Positions 7,951 to 14,729 of a DNA stretch of 40,977 bases are shown here, one piece after another. The position numbers and the translations under genes are program-made. The notes under the pieces were generated by a model. The model was not told the DNA's origin. It saw only the letters and a list, made by a program, of their open reading frames with translations, and did not search any database. The stretch is taken from positions 1-40,977 of the forward strand of contig JAKIUW010000029.1 of assembly GCA_021647365.1 (NCBI GenBank), given 5' to 3'. Numbering within the stretch: the stretch's first letter is position 1; each line of letters starts with the position of its first letter. The DNA is from Cocleimonas sp. GTDB taxonomy: Bacteria > Pseudomonadota > Gammaproteobacteria > Thiotrichales > Thiotrichaceae.

Positions 7951-8199
7951 CTACCCACCAGCAACTGGTGGCCATATTGACAGAACATCATCCTCTTTCA
8001 ATAAATGCTTATCTCTATCATCACAAACAAATTTGCCATTCACTAAAACAATATGGGCTAGTTCCATAGGCACTTTATATTCATCAATCACATCTTGCAC
8101 AACCGCATCACTCGCTACCGTTATTTCACGTTTGAATCGTGCTTTCCCTGGCGGCAATAGATGCATCAATGAGGCATACAGTTCTAAGTACATTTTCAT
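7951..8199 (-). CDS. MoaD/ThiS-family sulfur-carrier-like protein
   Basis: This 82-residue beta-grasp protein ends in ...SIWPPVAGG, the di-glycine tail that MoaD and ThiS proteins use as an adenylate and thiocarboxylate. The DVLSIWPPVAGG ending is typical of MoaD rather than ThiS. MoaD donates sulfur to make the dithiolene of molybdopterin. It is encoded immediately downstream of aorC, as in other tungsten aldehyde oxidoreductase operons, so it may be dedicated to the AOR tungstopterin rather than general Moco synthesis; no moaE is in the window. There is no clear ribosome-binding site, and a dispersed repeat separates it from aorC. Confidence 0.88.
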   Translation of the reverse strand: MKMYLELYASLMHLLPPGKARFKREITVASDAVVQDVIDEYKVPMELAHIVLVNGKFVCDDRDKHLLKEDDVLSIWPPVAGG

Positions 8200-8215
8200 T
8201 TGATAAATAAACCAA

Positions 8216-8244
8216 ACATCATGTAAAAGTGGGGGGGTGTGCTT
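8216..8244 (-). repeat. Dispersed C7 repeat, copy 2 (inverted)
   Basis: This exact 29-nt copy is read on the minus strand, inside the AOR operon between aorC and the MoaD-like gene. It is the inverted partner of copy 1 at 5899, so the two bracket sbcB and the two small AOR genes. Confidence 0.9.
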
Positions 8245-8256
8245 GCAGAAGTATAT

Positions 8257-9729
8257 TTATATAACATTATCTAATTCCTGTGTTGACGATAAATACGCCT
8301 CCATAATACGTGTGGGGTCTTGCATTAGACGCTCTTTCCATTCTTTTAAATGAATCTTGCTTTCGATTAATCCTCGAATAACACCGATATGCTGCGTCAC
8401 TCCTAATGTGCTTACGCCCACCAATACATCTTCTTCGTCACCCACACCAAAACGTAAATTCATGTATTTATAAGCATCGGGGTTGTAGATTTCTACGCTA
8501 TCACCGCCCTCAACTCCCATCCATAAACCGAAGGAGTGAGAGATTAATCCGAGCGTATCCAACACATTCATATTGACCGAGCCATGATGTTCGACCGATT
8601 GACCTGCCATATTTAACGCGGCTATGCGCCCGTGATCCGTGGCTGTTGGTTGAATCGCTTGTACTTCATAATCGCCTGTTGAAAAGTCTTTACCTTGCGC
8701 TACATCGCCTGCTGCATATATATTGGCAATGTTGGTTTGCAGTTTATTATTCACTACAATGCCGTGATCAACTTCAATACCAGAGCCTTGTAAAAATGCT
8801 GTATTAGCTCTTACACCAGTGGCGCTAATCACTAAATCGGCCGAAAGGCTTTCACCATTATCGGTTTCAATCACCATTGCCTGACCAGATTCTTCGATGG
8901 CAGTGATTTTAGTGGATGTAAGTACATTCACGCCTTTTTCGATACACCATTTTTTTAGTAAACCACCTGCTTTCTCATCAAGCATTCTTGGTACCATGCG
9001 ATCTTCCATTTCAATCACACTTAAATTTACACCACGTTTAACCAGTGCTTCTAAAATAATACAACCGATAAAACCAGCACCCATTAGCACTACATTTGAT
9101 TCTTCTTTAGCCAATGATGCTATTTGTCTTGCATCTTTAAGTGTCCAACACGAATGCACATTGGGTAAATCGATACCATCAATAGGAGGAGAAACAGGAT
9201 AAGAACCAGCTGCTATTAATAATTTCTCATAGGATAAGGTAGAGCCATCAGCTAAAGATAACTCGCTCTTATCAGGATTTATTGATGTAACAGGCTGACT
9301 CAAATAGTTTATATTTTGCTCTTGATAATGAGTAGGTTGCCGAAGATAAGTACCTTCTTCCCCAATATTATTAATCAATAAATATGGGATTGCCATTCTT
9401 GAATATGGAGGTTCTGCCTCATCTCCTATTAATGTTATTTCAGCAGTAGGATTTGCTTTTCGCAAAGTTTCTGCTGCAATTACGCCACAAGGCCCTGCTC
9501 CAATAATGGCATGATGGGTTTTCTGATGCTCTGTACTTTTTGATGCTGAAGCCGATGAGTTATGCTCTGGTTTTACACTTTCAGTATTATTCACTGTCTT
9601 TTCTGACTCTACTTTTTTTGAGGCAACCTTAGATGTTTGTGCAGGTTCTGGTTGTATTGGTTTTGATGATTGAACAGGCTCAGTTTCACCCCGCCCAAAT
9701 AGTTTTTTGATTATATTTAATATACTCAT
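8257..9729 (-). CDS. aorC: FAD/NAD(P)-dependent subunit of the tungsten aldehyde oxidoreductase (AorC-like)
   Basis: This is a pyridine-nucleotide-disulfide-type flavoprotein of about 490 residues. After a Lys/Ser/Pro-rich N-terminal extension (roughly residues 1-70) come the FAD loop (IIGAGPCGVIAAE), the NAD loop (LMGAGFIGCIILE) and the YAAGDVAQG flavin motif. In Aromatoleum-type AOR such a subunit passes electrons between the polyferredoxin and NAD+. ATG at 9729 (MSILNIIKKLFG) is preferred to the GTG at 9795, whose extra 22 residues are hydrophobic and cover a hairpin. It follows aorB by about 110 bases. The long charged linker before the Rossmann fold is unusual for the family. Confidence 0.88.
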   Translation of the reverse strand: MSILNIIKKLFGRGETEPVQSSKPIQPEPAQTSKVASKKVESEKTVNNTESVKPEHNSSASASKSTEHQKTHHAIIGAGPCGVIAAETLRKANPTAEITLIGDEAEPPYSRMAIPYLLINNIGEEGTYLRQPTHYQEQNINYLSQPVTSINPDKSELSLADGSTLSYEKLLIAAGSYPVSPPIDGIDLPNVHSCWTLKDARQIASLAKEESNVVLMGAGFIGCIILEALVKRGVNLSVIEMEDRMVPRMLDEKAGGLLKKWCIEKGVNVLTSTKITAIEESGQAMVIETDNGESLSADLVISATGVRANTAFLQGSGIEVDHGIVVNNKLQTNIANIYAAGDVAQGKDFSTGDYEVQAIQPTATDHGRIAALNMAGQSVEHHGSVNMNVLDTLGLISHSFGLWMGVEGGDSVEIYNPDAYKYMNLRFGVGDEEDVLVGVSTLGVTQHIGVIRGLIESKIHLKEWKERLMQDPTRIMEAYLSSTQELDNVI

Positions 9730-9785
9730 TACAAAATTCTCACGGCGTTTTAATGTGTGTAGTAAAAAATAAAAAAGCCAATGGA

Positions 9786-9806
9786 AGATAAGCACAACGC
9801 TTATCT
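9786..9806. other. Intercistronic hairpin between aorB and aorC
   Basis: AGATAAGC and GCTTATCT pair as a perfect 8-bp stem around a 5-nt loop, in the gap between aorB and aorC. It has no T tail, so it looks more like a stability or processing element that could set subunit ratios than a terminator. Confidence 0.45.
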
Positions 9807-9842
9807 CACCATTAGCTTAATCTAACGAGTAACAAGCTTAAT

Positions 9843-11702
9843 CTAGAGGCCTAAGCGTGAAATAGTTTCAGATGAAGGAATACCCTTATCCGACCACCCA
9901 CGAATTTCATAATACTTAGGCAACATTTCGCCTAATCGACTCACATTACCTTTGGTTGGTCCTGATTTAACCGCTTCTTTTAATAAGCGTTTTGGCAGGG
10001 TGTCATCATCACTGGTAAAACCAGCCGCATTGTTATACATGCGTTCCATATTCCAAATACGTTCGCCTGCCTCTAAACACTTATCGACACTCCAATCACC
10101 TTCACAAGCCGCATCGATTTGTGGCGCGATATTATCCATACCCCATGCAAAGGTGGTGAATAGACAAATACCTGCAGAATCAACCAGTGCGGTTGCGTCT
10201 TGGAATGCTTTAACTAATTCAGGTTTTCCTTCTGCATCATTTTGATCCGTTTTAACAGGAATACCTAAAACTTCAGAGGCTATAGTGTAACCACGAACAT
10301 GACAGGCGCCACGATTTGAGGTTGCATAGTTCAACCCAATACCTTGAATGCCTCGAGGATCATAAGCAGGGAATTCCAAACCTTTTACTGACATGGATAA
10401 ATCAGGATCACCGTACTTTTCACAAAGACGTTTTGAACCTTGACCAATATCTGCTCCAAAACCTTCGCCACTAATCGTTAGTTCAATCACTTCGACTAGA
10501 GCTTTTGCATTACCGAAGCGTAGATCAATCCCGCCTGTATCTTCCAGTGTGATTTTCCCATCCTCGAACAACTCCATTGCTGCAGCAATCGTGCAACCGA
10601 GTGTGATTGGGTCAATCGCGTCTTCATTACAAAGGAAGTTAACGTAAGTCAGCGCATCCAAATCATCAACACCTGTATCAGCACCTAGCGACCATGCCGC
10701 TTCGTATTCTAATCCACCTGATGCCCCTTGATACTGGGGTTTATCTGCCTGATCTTTAATTGAGAAATGAGTTTTATCAATCGTAGAAATACGCCCACAA
10801 GCAATGGTACAACCAAAGCAAGCGCCATTAGTTGTGAGGTTTGGTTTACCATCACTTGCACGTGGCTCGTGCATTGCCTCGCCTGAAATATTTTCTGCTT
10901 TATCAAATCCAACATCACGCATATTGTGTGCGGGTAAGCCACCGACACTGTTTATGACATTCATCAAAACTTGAGTACCATAAGTTGGCAAGCCTTCGCC
11001 CGTTACTGCATTTTCAGCTAACACTTCCTTACCATCAGCGACGGCTTCAAAGAAAGCATCGGGGTTTTCGGGTGCAGCAATTCCTAATGTACCTCGCACA
11101 GCAACGGCTTTTAGATTTTTAGATGCCATCACCGTACCGACACCAGAGCGACCTGCTGCACGGTGTAAATCATTCACTATAGCGGCAAATAAACAGCCTG
11201 CTTCTGCAGGACGCCCCACTACCGCAATTTTCAAATTAGGATCTTGGTGATCTTTGTGCAGCATCTCATCGGCTTCCCACGCTGATTTACCCCACAGATG
11301 ATCTGCTGGGCGTAATTCAGTTAAATCATTTTCTATATACAAATAAACAGGCTTGGGGGATTTACCTTCAAAGATAATCATATCCCAACCGGCATTTTTA
11401 AATTCGTTACCGATGAAACCACCTGAATTTGAACAGGCAATCGCGCCTGTTAATGGACCTTTGGTAATCACAGAATAACGACCACCCGTTGATGCCATCG
11501 TGCCTGTTAATGGCCCTGTTGCCATTATCATTTTATTGCCAGGGGATAATGGATCAACTTTTGGATCAGTTTCTTCCACCAAATATTTTGTTGCTAATCC
11601 GCGTTGACCTAAATAATCATGCGCCCATTCCATATTAAGTGGCTCTGGCGTACAAGTACCTTCAGTGAGGTTTACGCGTAATACTTTTCTTGTCCAAGAC
11701 AT
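9843..11702 (-). CDS. aorB: Tungsten-containing aldehyde ferredoxin oxidoreductase, catalytic subunit (AorB-like)
   Basis: It oxidises aldehydes to acids with a tungsten bis-pterin cofactor and one [4Fe-4S] cluster. The 619-residue protein has AOR family length, the N-terminal R-x-N-L-T-E-G domain, the ATGPLTGTMASTGGRY pterin-binding region, GRSGVGTVMASKNLKAVAVRG, and cluster cysteines in GACFGCTIACG plus a later DSAGICLF cysteine. A strong ribosome-binding site (AGGAGG) precedes the ATG. It lies between the polyferredoxin and the flavoprotein genes, the three-subunit layout of Aromatoleum aromaticum AOR. Together with tupABC this argues for tungsten. The physiological aldehyde cannot be read from the sequence. 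Confidence 0.95.
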   Translation of the reverse strand: MSWTRKVLRVNLTEGTCTPEPLNMEWAHDYLGQRGLATKYLVEETDPKVDPLSPGNKMIMATGPLTGTMASTGGRYSVITKGPLTGAIACSNSGGFIGNEFKNAGWDMIIFEGKSPKPVYLYIENDLTELRPADHLWGKSAWEADEMLHKDHQDPNLKIAVVGRPAEAGCLFAAIVNDLHRAAGRSGVGTVMASKNLKAVAVRGTLGIAAPENPDAFFEAVADGKEVLAENAVTGEGLPTYGTQVLMNVINSVGGLPAHNMRDVGFDKAENISGEAMHEPRASDGKPNLTTNGACFGCTIACGRISTIDKTHFSIKDQADKPQYQGASGGLEYEAAWSLGADTGVDDLDALTYVNFLCNEDAIDPITLGCTIAAAMELFEDGKITLEDTGGIDLRFGNAKALVEVIELTISGEGFGADIGQGSKRLCEKYGDPDLSMSVKGLEFPAYDPRGIQGIGLNYATSNRGACHVRGYTIASEVLGIPVKTDQNDAEGKPELVKAFQDATALVDSAGICLFTTFAWGMDNIAPQIDAACEGDWSVDKCLEAGERIWNMERMYNNAAGFTSDDDTLPKRLLKEAVKSGPTKGNVSRLGEMLPKYYEIRGWSDKGIPSSETISRLGL

Positions 11703-11717
11703 ATTGTAATCCTCCTA

Positions 11718-12194
11718 TTAAGACGCGTTAGCGCTGGGTAAACTCTTTTCTGCAAAGGCTTTCATACGGTCGTAACCTGTTGCATTTGAGTCAATAAAAA
11801 CAATCGCTTCAGTAGGACATGCTTTTGCGCATTCTGGGTCACCGCCACAGAGATCACACTTTGCCACCTTGCCTGTTTCTTGTACATAATTGATCGTGCC
11901 GAATGGGCAGGCGATGGTACAGACCTTACAGCCGACACATTTATTTTCTGAAACCACCATAGCACCTGTTGTCAGGTCCATTGTTATCGCATCAACTGGG
12001 CAGGTCCGCATACACCAAGCCTCATCACATTGGGTGCAGGTATAAGGTGAAAAGCGCCCTTCCTCATGGAAAGTAAATACTTTGATTAATGAGCGCGACG
12101 GATTAAATTCACCCAGCTTTTCATAAGAACAAGCCATTTCGCATTGCAGGCACCCCGTACATTTTGCGGGATCGAGATGTAACGATTTTTGCAT
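11718..12194 (-). CDS. aorA: Polyferredoxin subunit of aldehyde oxidoreductase (AorA-like)
   Basis: This 158-residue electron-transfer protein has sixteen cysteines in four four-cysteine groups (KCTGCLQCEMAC, CTQCDEAWCMRTC, KCVGCKVCTIAC, KCDLCGGDPECAKAC), enough for four [4Fe-4S] clusters. Its place upstream of aorB and its size match the AorA subunit of bacterial AOR complexes, where it links the tungsten site to the FAD subunit. The ATG has a strong AAGGAG site. It is the first gene of the operon; the promoter must lie within 12195-12293, between it and the fdhC terminator, but I see no convincing -24/-12 or FNR site there. Confidence 0.92.
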   Translation of the reverse strand: MQKSLHLDPAKCTGCLQCEMACSYEKLGEFNPSRSLIKVFTFHEEGRFSPYTCTQCDEAWCMRTCPVDAITMDLTTGAMVVSENKCVGCKVCTIACPFGTINYVQETGKVAKCDLCGGDPECAKACPTEAIVFIDSNATGYDRMKAFAEKSLPSANAS

Positions 12195-12293
12195 CGATTA
12201 ACTCCTTAGCGGTTTGTTTATGTTTTATTAATTTTTATGTTATTAAGTGTAGTATAAAACCCAAATAAAGTAGGGGAATTTAAGTAGTTTTCC

Positions 12294-12325
12294 AAAAAAA
12301 AAACCTACTTAAAGCAGGTTTTTTT
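12294..12325 (-). terminator. Rho-independent terminator of the fdh operon
   Basis: On the minus strand, CCTGC-TTTAA-GTAGG forms the stem-loop, flanked by an A tract before and ten T residues after it. It begins 13 bases beyond the fdhC stop and isolates the formate dehydrogenase genes from the aor operon. Confidence 0.88.
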
Positions 12326-12338
12326 AAATCATAATTAT

Positions 12339-13907
12339 TTATTCTCGCCCTCCTAAAAGACGATCTTGTAGGTCGCTCAATTCATCCCAAGCTCCTTTAT
12401 CTGCGAGTTCAGCTTGTTGTGGCCATGTTTTGGGGTTGTGCATTTTATAGCGAGGTCCTGCATCATTAAGAATTACTTTGATATCATCAGGATTAGAATG
12501 GCTTAATTGTGAGAAGGTTGAAAGTCCTGCACCTTTAAGGATTTCTTCAATCTTAGGACCAATACCTTCAATTTTTTTCAGATTGTCAGATTCTCCTGAT
12601 GTAGAACTTGATCCAGTTTTTTTAGATTGCGAAGAAGACGACGAAGCAGACTTTTTATCCGCAGTCTTTACTGGTGTTTTCTTGCTTGATGACACCCCAG
12701 TATCCATCAAGCCTTGTTTATCAATATCACTACTGCCACCACTAACATGGGCACTTCCATCAGTAGATCCCGAAGCGTTAGACGATGGCTCCCTCAACAT
12801 TGCGCCTGCGGCAACTGCCCCTACGCCCGCAACAGCAGAGCCAGACATCGATGCTCCAGCTCCTACTACACCTTGCGCCTGTAAATCGTCATACCAAAGA
12901 TCATGATGTTCTTTCGCCCAATTCTCATCACAATAGCCTGTTCTCATGGATTCATACGCGCCTTCCATAGCGACTGTACCCATAAAGATATGCCCAAATG
13001 ATGCAGCTAATATACCAACAGACCCTATCGCATGAACTAAGTGTGATAGCTGCAAATCATCTCGTGTCTGATTAAAGTATGGGAAGTCTAAAACAATACC
13101 ACTAACAACAACCACGGCACCTGCAAGTATTGCTACCCAAAACCATGCTTTCTCACCACCATTGTAACGACCTGCGCTGGCATGCCCTCCAAACATTCCG
13201 CCGCCTTTGAAGAACCATTTAACATCTGTCCAGTTACCAAAGTTTCCTTTGATGAAGGTAAACAGCATTATCAAAAGCATTATACCAAATACGGGTCCTA
13301 GATAATCATGGATTACTTTTCCAACGCCTGCCATAGCTCCAAATGCCTTACCACCAATGATGGGAATAAGCCCTGATTTACCAAACGTTAATAAAAGTCC
13401 TGTCACACCCAATATTACAAAAAGAATAGCGGTCGACCAATGAACAAAACGTTGAAAAGGAGAGAAACGAAGAATTTTTTTACCTGAACGACCTGCTTTA
13501 ATCTTTATTTTTCCACGAATCAATCTAAACAAAGCCAGTACGAGTAATACACCACCTAACAGGTATGCAGCATAAGGCACTAACTGCCCCATTCTAAAAT
13601 TACGCCATTCTTGACCTTTGATATTGATGAACTCTGTCGAACCCATACTTTTCACTTGGCTAGAGCTAGATAAGCCTGCCGAGCCTTTAAACTCTCTTTG
13701 CCTAACAGCTCGCCAAAGGTCTGTTGCGGGGCTTTTAACACCTAATTGCTGGGTCACTGTATTGTTGCTATTGCCCAATTTGTCTTCTGCCGCAATAGCC
13801 GGAGAAAACGAAAATATTGCAAATAAAGTTATTAACAAACACGCTAATAACGATAAATTGAAATTAAAGGAAGTTATTTTGTTTGATGACCACTTCAGTG
13901 CATCCAT
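12339..13907 (-). CDS. fdhC: Formate dehydrogenase cytochrome b subunit with a C-terminal helix-hairpin-helix tail
   Basis: This is the membrane anchor and di-haem quinone-reducing subunit (FdnI/FdoI family). The 522-residue product is far longer than usual. In order it has a signal-like N-terminus ending ...SPAIAAED, an extra membrane helix, then the four-helix cytochrome b core with RFVHWSTAILF, KVIHDYLGP and LSHLVHAIG carrying haem histidines. A Ser/Gly/Lys-rich linker follows (about residues 355-440), then a HhH-type domain (KKIEGIGPKIEEILKGAG...TWPQQAELA) of about 80 residues. Predicted topology puts this tail in the cytoplasm. ATG at 13907 is chosen for the GGAG site. It is the last gene of the fdh operon and is followed by a terminator. 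Confidence 0.92.
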   Translation of the reverse strand: MDALKWSSNKITSFNFNLSLLACLLITLFAIFSFSPAIAAEDKLGNSNNTVTQQLGVKSPATDLWRAVRQREFKGSAGLSSSSQVKSMGSTEFINIKGQEWRNFRMGQLVPYAAYLLGGVLLVLALFRLIRGKIKIKAGRSGKKILRFSPFQRFVHWSTAILFVILGVTGLLLTFGKSGLIPIIGGKAFGAMAGVGKVIHDYLGPVFGIMLLIMLFTFIKGNFGNWTDVKWFFKGGGMFGGHASAGRYNGGEKAWFWVAILAGAVVVVSGIVLDFPYFNQTRDDLQLSHLVHAIGSVGILAASFGHIFMGTVAMEGAYESMRTGYCDENWAKEHHDLWYDDLQAQGVVGAGASMSGSAVAGVGAVAAGAMLREPSSNASGSTDGSAHVSGGSSDIDKQGLMDTGVSSSKKTPVKTADKKSASSSSSQSKKTGSSSTSGESDNLKKIEGIGPKIEEILKGAGLSTFSQLSHSNPDDIKVILNDAGPRYKMHNPKTWPQQAELADKGAWDELSDLQDRLLGGRE

Positions 13908-13933
13908 GTATTTTCTCCAATTCAAAAAGAGAA

Positions 13934-13977
13934 AGCCTTTGCTAAACAGATGACAAAATAACTGTCTAACAAAGGCT
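13934..13977. other. Intercistronic hairpin between fdhB and fdhC
   Basis: AGCCTTTG (13934-13941) pairs with CAAAGGCT (13970-13977), and the inner bases continue pairing with two mismatches around a 12-nt loop. A second possible stem (GTAC...CCC with GGGAGTAC) lies closer to fdhB. The 182-bp gap between fdhB and fdhC holds no gene; the hairpins may tune mRNA stability or subunit ratio. Confidence 0.5.
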
Positions 13978-14089
13978 CCAAATAAAATGTACTTCCCCTC
14001 CCGCTAGACAGGAGAGTCACAGAAAGGGAGTACAAGATCCTAACTAGGAGGTAAGGATTTGTTTAGCTGTTTGTTATTAACATCACAGC

Positions 14090-14713
14090 TTATTTTGTAG
14101 CCTTTCCAGTAAGGTCAGGTGAAGATCCTAAGAAGTTCTTCTGAATCCCTACATTAGAAGCCAAGGTAGACATACTTCTATTGATAACACGCTGGCGGTA
14201 AATATCAGATACCACATTCGCATCACCTGCTAACAAGGCTTTGGTTGCACACATTTCTGCACACAAGGGTAGTTTGCCTTCTGCAATACGATTCGCACCG
14301 TACTTTTGATACTCTTCAGCACTGCCTGTTTCTTCAGGGCCACCTGCACAGAAAGTACATTTATCCATCTTGCCTTTCGACGAAAACGCTCCAGACTCTG
14401 GGAATTGAGGCGCTCCGAATGGACAAGCATACGAACAATAACCACAACCAATACACGTTTCTTTGTCGTGTAGCACAATGCCGTTATCCGTAGTATAGAA
14501 ACAATCTACAGGACAAACTGCCGCACACGGCGCATCGGAACAATGCATACAGGCTACAGAAAGTGAACGTTCACCTGGCTCACCATCTTTAACCGTAACC
14601 ACTCGGCGTCGGTTTACACCCCAAGGTACATCGTTCTCATTTTTACAAGCTGTCACACAACCGTTACATTCAATACAGCGTTCTGAGTCGCAATAAAATT
14701 TTACATTAGCCAT
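14090..14713 (-). CDS. fdhB: Formate dehydrogenase iron-sulfur (beta) subunit
   Basis: This 207-residue ferredoxin-type subunit carries electrons from FdhA to the cytochrome b. It has four cysteine groups for four [4Fe-4S] clusters: CIECNGCVTACKN, CMHCSDAPCAAVCPVDC, CIGCGYCSYACPFG, and the split group CTFCAGG...CAEMCATKAL. It has no membrane anchor of its own, unlike FdnH, and resembles the shorter FdhB of Shewanella-type FDH. It is 17 bases downstream of fdhA. With no signal peptide it should be exported with FdhA through Tat. Confidence 0.93.
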   Translation of the reverse strand: MANVKFYCDSERCIECNGCVTACKNENDVPWGVNRRRVVTVKDGEPGERSLSVACMHCSDAPCAAVCPVDCFYTTDNGIVLHDKETCIGCGYCSYACPFGAPQFPESGAFSSKGKMDKCTFCAGGPEETGSAEEYQKYGANRIAEGKLPLCAEMCATKALLAGDANVVSDIYRQRVINRSMSTLASNVGIQKNFLGSSPDLTGKATK

Positions 14714-14729
14714 TTTCTTATCTCCTCGC

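Noticed and set aside
12195..12293. Sigma-54 or FNR site before the aor operon
   Set aside because: No GG-N10-GC pair with flanking consensus and no TTGAT-N4-ATCAA is present; control of aor remains open.
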